Position numbers and translations under genes: made by a program. A stretch of 64,000 bases of DNA from Cardinalis cardinalis (taxonomy: Eukaryota; Chordata; Aves; Passeriformes; Cardinalidae), in NCBI GenBank assembly GCA_014549065.1, contig JACDOX010000297.1:278223-342222 (forward strand), given 5' to 3'. This document shows positions 11,541-23,800 of the stretch, one piece after another. The notes below the pieces were generated by a model that saw only the letters and a list, made by a program, of their open reading frames with translations, was not told where the DNA came from and did no database searches. How positions within the stretch are numbered: the stretch's first letter is position 1; each line of letters starts with the position of its first letter.

Positions 11541-13795
11541 CTGTCCTGTCCTGTGTTCCCAGGGGCCTGGGGAGGTGGTCAGGTCTGCCTCTTCCTGCCC
11601 AGGCAGTGTGCAAAGAGCTTGTCCATGCAGGATCTGGGAAATATTCCTGGGTATTCCTGTGTGTGAGTGAGGCTGGGGAGAAGGGGAGGCAGGGAAGGGA
11701 AGGGAAGGAGGCAGCCCTCCCTTCTTTGGGGAGTGCTCAGAGGGGTCCTGCACACCAGGAGGACAAGGCAGAGGTGACCAGGCTGCAGGCCCCTGACCAG
11801 AAGCCCCTCTGGAGCCCCCAAGGTTTTGGGAACTGAANCAGGATTTCAAATTGCACATCAGTGTTGCCCTGCAAGCTGCACAGCCCAGCTGGAACCTTCC
11901 ACCAGCTTCCAGATGGAGCCCAGACCACCCTCAGAAGGCATTCACCAGCCTGGGGATCCCCTGGGACCTGATCCACCCCTTTGCCCTGACGTGTCTCATG
12001 TTCTCCCCTCCACATCATGGCCTGTCCCTGAGTGGCTCTGCCAGGGGCAGGCTGGGATCAGAGCTGGGATGGCCTCAAAGATCTGCCCTGGACCCCCCCC
12101 ACATCAATCCCCTGGTTTGGATTGCACAGNCCCTACAAATTAATGAGCCCAGCAAGCCCTGCTGGGCTGGAGACACAAATGCAGGAAAACCAGAGAAAGG
12201 GGATGAGTCTGGTTTTAATTATTATTTACCTCTTTCCTCCAGGCACACTTTGTACAGCTGTGCTCAAGAACCCCAATTTGTCTTTCAAATTCTACAGGAA
12301 TTGGGCTTTTCAGAGCCCCCACACAGAGCAGCAGCCTTGATATCAACACCCCTGACTGATCCCATCAGCTCTGCTGAGCACACCCTGTCTGGGAGAAGCC
12401 AGACACAGCCATGGAAACAGGAGATAAGGATGAGAGAGGGAGGAAGATGGGGATGGGTAGTCCAGAGGAGGAAAAGATGGCANAAATAGCCCCTGGTCTC
12501 TGTGGTGCTCCCCTGATGGGGCTCAGGTGTGCACCCACAGTGGAGACACCTCATGGTCACAGTGACATCTGATTTTGGGGACAGCACTGGCTGAGTGGCC
12601 ACAGGAGCCTGGTGTTGGACAAGTTCATTCTCCTTTTCACTAAAGGTCTGTTCAAAGGGCTCCTGGGACACACAGCCAGCACAGGGCCTGTGCACACAGA
12701 CCCTGGCNAGGCTCTCAGGGGCCTTTTGGGATTTACACCCCAAAAACGCCACCCCTGAGCAGCCCTGCCCGAGGGGCTGTGATGCTGCAGGCTTGGGGCC
12801 CCTTCCTTCTTCAGAAGGCTCAGAAAATGAAAGCAGAGCCCTCAGTTCCACTTCCTGCCTCTGGCTGGCCTCACTTCCCATTCCCTCAGCTCCCAGGCTG
12901 CTGATGAGCAGCATTTGAACAATGCAGGAGGATTTTAGGGGGGTAGGGAAGCATGGAACCCCCAGGTTTTTAAAGTTGGGTTGTCAGTTAGAAAGAGAAC
13001 NTTAAACCAGAGAAATAATGATCTTTCCTTGCTTCCTCCTCCCTCTTNGGGAAGAATCTCCTCAAAGTGAAGGGAACAGAGCTCCCAGGTTGCTCCTCTG
13101 GCAAAGGCAGGAGCTGTGGGCTCTGACACACACAGGGGTGTCAGGAGGTTTCTTCTGGTTCCAGGAGGCATTTCTGGAACCTGATGGGTCTCATCTGTGC
13201 TGGCACAGCCCCAANAGTCACACCTGTGCTTGGTTCATGGGCAGGGTTTCTGCTCTATCAGCTGGTTCCTCCCCTTTTTATCTGTTCACATTTCACACTG
13301 ACAAATATTCCAGTGTTACATCCCAGGAAAAGGTGNCTGGAGGCTGCTTGTGGTGAGGGCTGGGGAGGCCAGCTCCTCAAGGGACAGAATGGCTCCCAAA
13401 CACTGATTAGGTGACAGTGACAATGAAGAGAGAAGCTGCATGAACAGGAAAAAATCAGCCTTTCAGCAAGGAGAACAGATGAATTTTATAGCAGCACTAT
13501 TTTGGTTCGTTCCTAACACAGCAAGCTGAAAAAAAAAAAAAAAATCAAACCTGAAAGTATTTGGAGATGTGGGTGCCCATTCTCCTGCTCTACTCAGGGA
13601 CAGCAAATTCTCTCCAAATCACTGGTACAGTCAATGCAAGACCATCCAGACTCCTCCACTTCAGCTGGGAAGCTCCATTTCTGGAAGGGAGCTCATGGTA
13701 TCTTCCACTTCTCTGAAACACAGAGGCTTTCCTTCTCCAAATTTTCACTTTTTAAAAGGACAGTGACCAAATCAGGCTTTCATATAAATGATAAT
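11541..13795. other. Convergent intergenic spacer LIMD2-MAP3K3
   Basis: No coding exon, RNA gene or clear repeat was recognised here. Open frames on both strands are short and unlike known families. It is bounded on the right by the paired poly(A) signals at 13,796-13,810. Confidence 0.5.
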
Positions 13796-13810
13796 TTTAT
13801 TGTAAATAAA
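13796..13810. terminator. Back-to-back poly(A) signals
   Basis: AATAAA reads on the minus strand at 13,796-13,801 and on the plus strand at 13,805-13,810, three bases apart. It lies between two convergent genes, so it could end a long MAP3K3 3' UTR and an extended LIMD2 transcript. Motif evidence only. Confidence 0.35.
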
Positions 13811-14814
13811 ATGGTACATTGGCCTGGCTTTGCACTGCAAGCCCCCGGTCGGTAAATAGAGACTACTGGGTCAAGGTCTTCTGCACAATCCAGGTTAAAG
13901 CTCTTTCTCCCTGCTTTGCATCATTTGTGGTGATAACAAAATCCTTTTCTTCCTTTTTGAACTGCTCCTGGCACATCTGCCTTTTCCCTCCTGGTCAGTC
14001 TCTGCTGGTAACTGGTGCCAATGGGAACTCTTTGGAGCAGCTTCCAGTCTTTTGGAATATTATTCCAAATTAGGCAAAAAAAAAAAAACCCACCCCAAAA
14101 CCCCATCCAAATTGATGCAACNTAACTGCCACAGAATGGGCAAAGATGGGATTTTCTGGAGAACAAGCAAATAACCTGGAATGCACAGAATCGTCACACC
14201 AAGACCAAAATGTCACTGCTTTGTTTCCTCACTGCCTCAGGGACAGCCACATTCCCCCAGGTTCCTCTCCAATGGGAATCTTGGGCATTTTTCTGATTTG
14301 TTTTAACCGTTTTAGGACACTGGGACTCTGATAAGAAATTCTTTGTCAAACAGAATATTCTCCATTTCTGCAGCACCTTCCATCAGGGACCCCAACACTC
14401 AATATTCCCTATATATCCCTCCCTGGGAGGAACAGCAGGAAATCCAACAGGACATTTGGAATTGACACAATAGCTTATTGTCAGCCTGGCACTCCTCCTC
14501 CACTCTTCCCTAAATGAGTTTATTCCCAGCTTTTTCCTCGTCTGCAGGGATAAAGAGGCCAGATATCATTCAATTGAGGTATAATTACATTTCTGTCCAC
14601 TTGAAACTCTTTTGCTGCCAGGGCTGTTAAAAGCCTCTGGTATCAATGTCAGCCCCAAGTTATTAATCAGAGCAGTGGACTCAGGAATCCAGATCTTCCT
14701 TTTCCATAATCAAGAGGGCTGTGAGGAAACAAAGAGGCATTTTGGCTCGGCTCTACTCATTATAAACCATCAGCAAATTCTCTGCAAAACCAGCTGCTTT
14801 TTTTCCTTTTTAAA

Positions 14815-17586
14815 TTCATAAAGGCGTCAAATTTATTTCCCCACCTCCCCCCACCCCNTAACAGTCGATATATATAAAAATCACCAAATATGATCTTTTA
14901 CGATATAAATTAAAAAAAAAAAAAATAAAATGAGGCATCACCGTTTACATGATGTAAAAAGAGCTAAAAAAGAGCGATATAAACTACATTCATAAAAGTG
15001 CATCTCCAAACATACAGGCAATGCTTTGGCTTGTTCCTGTGCCGAACGCGCCAGTCCGAGCTGGCCCCGTGTTCTCTGTCACTGTTCAGGGGGTGCTGCT
15101 CCCTGCCAGGCTGGGATTTGGCACAGAGGAGGCACAGCCAGCCCAGGGAAGGGCTCTGAGCTCTGGGGACAGCCCTGAGCCATCGTCAGTCCTGGCTGCT
15201 CCTGCTCTGCTCTGCTCCGGAAGCGCCTCCCGGGACGCGGGTGAGGTAAAAGCCACGACAGCTCCTGAGGATTGAGGTGCTCTGACAGAAGTTCTGCCCT
15301 CTCCTCACGCCCTGTTCTCTCCCAGATCACAGCACGTGGGACAGCAAGAGAAAAACCAAGGGAGAAGGTCTGGATTTGGTGAGGACAAGCCAAGGATAGA
15401 GGGATGCAGATGTCATGGTGCTCCTGATTCCTGCAGGTGATGGGCAGGGGATGAAGACGCCGATCTTTGGTATATTCAGGATGCAAGGCTTGAAGAGCTG
15501 GTGCTGATCCCCCTCCTTTTGTCATGCAGACTGCAGAGTGGTGGAAAAGCTGCCCAGCCCCGAGCTGGAGTGTCACACCCTCGCCTCCCCTCATGGCAAC
15601 AGTGAAGTGCAGGCCAGAGGTCAGGCCAAGGGCCTGGACAANTTGGAGTCAAGTTCCTGGTTGGGAAAAGATCAGTTGAAGTGCTCTCACTATAATTAAA
15701 TAAATTATGGAACAAGGGCTTTCATAAAAGGGATCCCCTAAGTGCCCACAAGTGGGACAGTGCATCCTTGGAGTAGTGCAGGGAGCCTGGAAAGGAAACC
15801 AACACCAGTTTTTATTGGCTACACTTTGCTCTGGGTTTGGCACAGAAAAAACATTTCATACTGTTAAAGCTTTTCAGGACTTTGGGTTGGTTGGGGCTTT
15901 TAGGGTTCTTTTTTTTTTCCTCTTTTAATTCAACACAGTATTCTTCATGTGTTGAAGGAGCTTGGTTTCATTAAAACTTGCCTTATCCTGCTATTAGTAT
16001 TCACTTAAAAACTTAATTTTACTGCATTATGAAGCAATTTTCAATTTTTTATGGGGGAGAAGAGTGGAGGTGTGTGGAACCTTAATATGGTTTCCAATAC
16101 AAGAGCAGAACACCTTCAGTGTTGCCCTATAAAGCAATATTTTAGTTAATTAACATTTGCTTTTCTTAGTTTCATTTCTCAGAGATAACTTATAATCACT
16201 CCATGAATCCCCAGCACTTAAAAACTGCTGGTCNTTCACGAGTGAAATAAAATTATTAGTGCCCAAATCAGCACAGAGGATTTGAGGCCATCAGGACCTC
16301 AGTCCTCTGACTTGTGCAATCTTCCAAGTGCACAATCACTTGGATATGCTTTGCTGGTACCTGCATGGGGATCTCCAGGTAATTTTAGATATTTGCTACC
16401 ATTTAAAATGCTGTCTGAGGTTCCCTGTTTGACTTGAGTCCTACAAAAGCTTATTTAAGTTAGGCCATAACATTTTTTATGGAACTCTTAAATGATCACT
16501 TGCACACCTGTAATTCAAACACTGCACAGCAAAGCTGAGCTTGATTCCAGCTCCCTGTGCAGAACACAANAAGTGTCCAGGTAATCCTCCCCAAGAAACC
16601 CTCAATTTTCCATTTTCCATGTGCTCAAAGAAACTCTGAAGTCATTTCCTGGGCACCAGATGGACTATCTTTGGTTAAAAGGATGGTAAAAAGTTACCAG
16701 CCAAAGAGACAGATGCAGGAGGAAGCTGAATTCCACTGAATTCCCTTCCAGAGGGGTTTTGTTTGGACCCAGCAGCCCCAGGGAGAGGAAGCAGGAGCAC
16801 AGATTTGNTTGGTATGACACAAACTAAGTGACACTGTCTGAATGCTGGGACAGATCAAACCTAGCTCCAGATTTTCCAACATGAANGGGAGAGCCCTTCC
16901 CTCAGGCCCTGGAGTGATTGCATTCTGCTGAAACTTGTCTGATTATCCTGACATTTAGCTGCAAAGAACTCCCTCACCCCCAGCCCCAAATCCACGGGTT
17001 CATTATAAAATAACACTATTCACATCCTTATGAATCAATATCTTCTGAACACCTTCAGATGCTGAATACTCAAGAAGAAAAATATACCATACTATAGTGG
17101 ACATGACACATGGCTTTTTGCTGGATTCAGGTACTGGAGACACCTCTGGAACCCCAGCAGGGCAAAACCAGGGACTCCCACAGGCAGAGCTGCTCTGGAG
17201 GCTGGTGCATGTTTCTGTTTTGGACAGAGTGGAGCTCTTCCAGTTCCCACTTGGGTTCAGANTTCTCCTATGTTCAACCAGTGACGACACTTGTGAGATT
17301 CCCCTTCCTGCAGAAAACACGCAGCCGGCTGCAAGGTCACATCCAGGTAACAAAATCTGGGCAAAAATGCAGCTCTGCTTGGGCCAGCTGTCGGCAGGGT
17401 GAACATTAGTCCAGCACACGAAGGAATCAGGCACGAGAGCAGACCCTAAGCTCCTTGGCAGAACTTCCCAAAGGACTAGGCCTAGCTGAGTGGGCATTTT
17501 GAAGATGCAGCACCACAACGGGCAGTTGCAACTGGACAAGACAGGGCACGGAGCGCCCGGCAGGAGCTGCGAGCAAGGGAGGTAAT
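14815..17586 (-). other. MAP3K3: MAP3K3 3' UTR (predicted)
   Basis: Lies directly after the MAP3K3 stop on the minus strand and contains no other gene or obvious mobile element. Candidate poly(A) signals (AATAAA on the minus strand) are at 15,811-15,816 and 14,832-14,837; I place the end after the latter. The stretch 14,860-15,030 is AT-rich and looks like a UTR end. A longer form reaching 13,796 is possible. Confidence 0.5.
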
Positions 17587-17815
17587 TCAGTACTGGAGCT
17601 GTGCAAACTGGTGTCTGAGCAGCTCTTCAGCAGAGGGTCTGTGCCTGGCTTCCACAAAGATCTGCTTTAGGAAGTCCCGGCAATGTTCTGATATGTGGGA
17701 GGGGAGCTGGGGGTTGGTGGGCTGCGTGGCGATTTTGAAGATCGCTGCCATGGCTTCGTACTCTGCCCAGGGGGGCTTCTCTGTCAGCATCTCCACCACG
17801 GTGCAGCCCAGGCTC
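17587..17815 (-). CDS. MAP3K3: MAP3K3 last coding exon (residues 547-622, stop)
   Basis: Encodes SLGCTVVEMLTEKPPWAEYE... to ...FAQLQY and TGA (17,589-17,587). This is the C-lobe of the kinase. SEHCRDFLKQIF has Cys where human has Gly, a conservative position outside the catalytic site. Acceptor TTTCCAG. Confidence 0.97.
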
Positions 17816-20800
17816 CTGGAAAGCAGACAGGAAAAAACCAAATGAGAATTCTCTCAGGAATGCCCAGCATCCAGGGAGAGCTCCCCAGCAGCTCTGGGAA
17901 NGGCCCCTGGGGGAGCCTGTGCTCAGAGCCAGAGCTGCCAAGAGCTGCTTTTCCTGCTGCCAGGAAAGTGCCATGTGTCCTCTCCCCTTTGCTCAAATCC
18001 TCCTCCCAGGAAACATTTGTGTTAGCAGGGATCAAGAGGTGCCAGTGGGACGTCCCTGAAGGCACCATCTGACCTTGCTGGTCCTCCAGGTGCTGCTGCT
18101 TCTGTTGTACCTCAAAAGCACTTGGAGAATCACTGAGTNACAGAACAGGTTGGGTTGGAAGGGACCTTCAAGACCATCCTGTTCCAACCCCCNGTTCCAA
18201 CCACCTTCCACTAGAGCAGCCTGCTCAGAGGCTCAACTTGCTGAGTTGCAAGGTGGAACTTCGCAGTTCTTTTTAACACACACAGTCTAACAGACCTTCT
18301 AACACTCAAGGTTCAGTGAATCAGAGCTTGTTGACCCCACAAAGCAATTTCAGCAAAATCCCTTTTCAGTCACGGCCCCAAAATGCCCACGTTGGGAAAA
18401 AAATAACCTAATAATATCTCCACTTCACAAGGAACCAAGCATCACTCAAAAAATAATTGAAGTCGTAACAGTTCCAAAGTGGGAAGGCAGTAAGTTAAAT
18501 CCCTGTGGGACAGATGCATCATTACCTTAAGGAAAAATTCCTTGTAAAGTTAATGGGGCTCTGCAGGCTACTTCAGGGCAAGGACGTGATTCTGGGGACA
18601 TGGCTGAGCCACCCTCTGAGGTGATTCTGGGGACATGGCTGAGCCACCCTCTGAGGCAACGTGACTCCAACACCTTCCCAGGGAAGATGGCTGCTGTAGC
18701 ACTGCTCTGATTGGGCTTTATTCAAAAAGGATTAATTGCTTCCTCCAGGCCACAGACTAAGTAAAAGCCATTAGTGAGTTTTTAACATCCAATCCTGTGG
18801 TTTTGTCACATCTTTACATTAAAAAGGCAAAACTGCCTCCTCTGCCTTAAAACTAAACCTTCTTTTGAGGTGAAATGCAAGGAAAAGGATGTTGAGAGGC
18901 AGACTTGCATCAACTGCCAAGACAAGGAGGAAAGGAATTAAATGCAGTGAATATGCAAGAACTGATTTCTCGACAAGGTTTNAAATCCAACGTGAAAATT
19001 TTACAGTTTTCCAGCCATTTCAGGCTTACTAGAAGAGAGTACAGAAAATGCAAACCATGTGTGCTGAAGTGCTGGGGGTTTGCTCAAAAGCAAGCAGGGA
19101 TATATTATTGTTTAGACTGATTTATACCGTTTAAGCAGATCCGGTTTCTTTAAGATATTCAGCAAACAGCAGGAATGTTTTTCATGTCAAGTCACTCCAG
19201 CAATAACAAATAGCTCACATATTCTGCTATTTAGGAAAAAGCAAACTGGAGAGGGGCCTGCAGCAGTGGCACAGAGCCAGGTGGATGGATGTGTTACGTT
19301 TCTGAGCCTCTGGGCCATACACATCCACCCCGGGAGCAGTGCTGCACTGGAAAATTCTGACCCCCCCCCAAATAATGACTGGGATTGTAGGAACTGGAGT
19401 CTGGCCAATGGCAGCGACTCTTTGATGGGAATGGACCAATGTCAGCACCAAGAGGAAATCCACAACTGCACCAGCCCAGGGGGAAGGCACGTGCTCCACT
19501 CTCTCCCCAAGCATCCCAACTGGGAGAGTCTGCAGGACTTAACTCTTTGCAGACAAGTTAAGTTTCAGCTGTGTTTCCACTTGCTGCTTGTACAGGAAAC
19601 AGGTCCTGCTTTGCTGTGGAGGCACAACCAGACCTTTTGTCCCTGTTGTTTACTTAAGTTTTACAATCTCACCTTTTCAAGGCCCCCAAAATTAACATTT
19701 TGGCACAGGACCATTTTGCTCTTTTGAGAGAGGCTGCTCCTTGGCTATGCCAATAATAGCACAGCTACAGTTTCCATTCATGCAGATCACCTCTGATCTG
19801 ACCTGGATCTTTTCTGTTATTTCAGGTTCGGGCATCTTTCCTTAAATCTAAAATTCTATTAATNTCCAGTACATTTTAGGCATAACTCTCATTTTATATC
19901 TAAATGAATGGGCTTTCCTTAGACAACCTTCAGTTGCTGNTCTAAGGGATATCACAGAATCACAGAGTCTCCTGTGTTGGAANGGACCCACAAGGATCAT
20001 CANCCCAACTCCTGGCCCTGCANAGGACAACCCAGGAATTCCACCAAGTGCCTGAGAGCATGACAAGGGTGAAAACATTGCACCAGCCAGAAAGCAAAAA
20101 ANCAGCTATCAGTTTGAGTGAGGAATGAGTGAAAACTGTTCCTGAAAAACAAAATGAGTTGCTGGGTGTTAACACTGCAAAGCACAGCCCGCGCAAGATT
20201 ATGTCTTGAATTCAAACCAGTGGCTTCTGTTTTCTTTAAACGTTTCATCCAGACAAGGCGTGAACCTGGATGCTCAGATGGCAGAAGGTGCTATGTGTGC
20301 AGTGATCTGTGGGCAGCAGAGAGAGGCTCACCACACGTCTGCCTTCCTGCCGTAGCCCTCGCCGCTGATCACCTCCGGGCTCATCCAGTACGGGGTGCCC
20401 GTGACGGAGCGGATGCCTGTGCCCGACATGCAGATTGTCTGCAGCCTTTTGCTGGCCCCAAAGTCCCCGAGCTTCACGTTCCCAGCAGAGTCACGGAGAA
20501 TATTGGCACCTGGACAGAAGCAAAAAAAAAAAAAACCAGGACAGCTGTTTTCATGAGATCCAGCTGTTGGATCTGCAGCCTACAGAATGATAGCCAAGCA
20601 CAAATACCCGTGCTCATGGTATGGCTCTTTCCCCATTAAGCCTCAGGTGACCTGCTCAACATCATTTCTTTAATTCAGGTTGTAGACAAGCCAATTGCTA
20701 ATGGCTGTAAATGGGAAAAACTTCAGGGAAAAACACNAGGAAGTGAAGGGGGGAGGGAAATGAGAGCTGAGTCAGCACCAGCATTGTTACAGTGCCTGTA

Positions 20801-23800
20801 AACAGCTCAACCAGCCTAGCAGGGCCCCCAGGCCAAGGGCTGAGGGAGAACAGAGCTGTGTAGAGGAGGATTTTACTGGGATGCTGCTTTGTGAGTGCAA
20901 GCATTGCTTTCTGGTCAGCTGGGTAACAGATGTAGCTAATTAAACCCCTTTGAACTCCTATAATAAACAAGACAATCTCCACTTGGTCCTAAACACGAAG
21001 CACCAGGGAAAAAGCAAACTTTAGAGCTTAGGTTTTTTGTGGACACAAACTGAGGTCTAGACACCAAAACCAATTCTTCCTCCAAAACCGCAACGAGATC
21101 CAGAACCCCACTGTTAGCATTATCTGGTAGGTGCCCACATGAAACCCCTCTGGTNCCAAACTGAGAGCTCTTGTGCTGGAGAGCTCTCCTGCCCTGGCCC
21201 TGCTCTCACCCTTGATGTCCCTGTGCACGATCATGTTGCTGTGCAGGTAGGAGACGCCCTCGAGGATCTGCCGCGTGTATTTGCGGGTGACGTTCTCCGT
21301 CAGGGCCCCGTACGCCTTCAGCTGGTCCTTCACTGACCCCTGCCACAAAGCAAAGGGAAAGAATTGGCAAAGAGGTGACAAAGCACAGACCCTGCAGTGC
21401 CCATTCAACTCCCAAAAGCCCTGGGTGTTATACACCAGCTGGCCCTGCAATGAACTCTGCCCTTTGCTAAAGGCTTTCTAAGAGCATCTTGCCCTAAGAA
21501 GCCTTTTTAAGAACAGCAAGGGCAGGCTTCATGGCAAAAACAGCCTAAGGAAGTTCTGTCTACTGGTACAACTTNTTGTGAAGACAAGCAATAAAATAGT
21601 TCAGCAGACTTATCTGGGTCAAAAGCCTGGCTTTTTGGAGAGTCAGTTTTAGCCTCGCTGTACCATGATTCTGGTAATTCAGTTACCAGGATTTACATGT
21701 TGGCCCAAGTCCTTTGAGGAACTTTGGTAGAACAAATTTAGACTGAAGAAAAGAAATGTCTTTAATGACTGTCACAGAGAATGTATTTCAAGTAGAAGAC
21801 ACTTAAGGAAAAAAAAACCAAAGAGGTTATTTGGGCATAAATAAAATGAAAGTGGCAGCATTATGAGCGTGAGAAGGCACAGCCCTAAGAGGGTCTGAGG
21901 CAGATGACATAGTTAAGGGGATCACAGCAAGTAATAAACCAGCTAACACACCCATCCACCTCCCCTTCTGACCCCTGACTGTGCTGCTCTTACCCCTGGC
22001 ATGTACTCCATGAAGATGGTCAAGGTCTTCTCNGCTCGATCCCTTAAGCAGCCGTAATACTGCACAATACGGTCATGCTGGAGATTCTTCAGCAGCTGAA
22101 TTTCACACTCCAGAGCACTCACCTCCTGTGGATGTTAAAGGAGAAAATAACACTGCAGCCCCAGGAAATATATAATAAATATAAAAAATAATAAATTTGT
22201 CATGTCACTGNCAGGATGAGACCACTAACACACTCAGAAGTGTAATCCATGACATCACTTTACCTCTTCTTGGAAAAGGCAAACATTACCAAGGCTTGCT
22301 GTTCATTTTTACTGCATTAGCTGCAGGTAAGTGTTGGTGTGGAAGCTTTGATAGAACACAGGCTGTATCATACATGGATTTAGCACCAGAAAAACTTTGT
22401 TTNTTGCCTTGATTCTGTCATCTGCATGGTGGCTGAAAGGATTCTCCACCCACAACACAGGTATAACCTCACTTCTCTCTCACTAAGCTGTGGGCAGGGA
22501 GTGTGATTATGAAGCAGCTCTGAATACAGTTACAGAACTGGAACCCACTGGAGAGCAAAACAACAGGTGCTGAGAGTTGCTANGTTTCTGTCACCCAGTT
22601 CTGTTCTGATCACACTGATGATTTACTGGAATCAAGCCCCACAAACAGCTTCCTCTCCTATTTACTTCAAAGAATCTGCAGCTCTGCAGATGAAACTGAT
22701 CCTTTGCTTTGCTCTTGCCACAGACAACANGGTATCACAGTGCAAAGATGTTATCCAACAATTTCAGATGGAATCACAAATGTTTGCTGCTCAGAAAAAG
22801 TATCAGGTTCTTGCTGAATCCAGGGATTGAACAGGAGGAACATCAAAGGTACTGAAGCATGAGGATTTACAAAAAGAAGGAATAATGTTTTTCTCCCCAA
22901 ATTAGTCCCACTTTTACCTTTCCNGCCCTGCCATGGGAAGGTATCAGGTTCAGCTCTCACTCTGGGAGAGGATGCAGAACCTTAGAGCAAGAACCTGGGT
23001 GTTGTAGGCACACCTGGAACCAGTGGAAGCTGCTTAATCAGACCAAATAATAGGTTTGGAGTTTCAGTGCCCCTTCAAAATATATTTCAGCCTGTTCCTC
23101 CTTGGCTCAGAGTTACTGTCTGATTTACAACACAGACATACTAGAACTTCCCAATTTAGGACATATCTTGGCACCAATATCCCACATAAAATCAAAATAA
23201 TTAAATCTTCATGGATCAGTTATTCTAGCTCAAAGTGAATTTGTTCAATATTGGGAAACTGGTACACTGTTAGAACACTAGCAAAGAATCCAAAAGCCAT
23301 TCCAGCTGCATCCCCTGTGCAGGAAGTTGAGTGCTGTCCCCTAATTTCAAGGTGCCTGTCCCATCTCCACTGTCNCCAGTGTTGTCACATCCCTGTTCTT
23401 AATTAATTTACACCCCACAGCTCCATTTGTTTTTAAGTACACAGAGAATTCAGAAGTGAAAATTGATAATTAATGCACTTGATACAGGGTGTACCATGTA
23501 AACCCAGAAGTGGGTTTTGCATGTGCAAGCAGGTTTTTTTTTTTGTTCAAAAAAGAAAAAAAAAAACCCTACTCTTGCTGGATTTAGTTTCATTCACATC
23601 CATGTCTAACCAGGAACACAGGGCAGTCTAGTATTCCTCAAGCAACCTGGCAAAAACCCAAAAAGCTGAGAAAGGAGAGCCAAGAATGAAGCAAGAAAAC
23701 GGATTTTAGTTTCAAGCTGAAGTTAGTAACACAGAAAAGTNATTTTTAAATGACTCCTATTCTCCTCCACACGACTTGAAACCTTAGTACGAACTAAATA

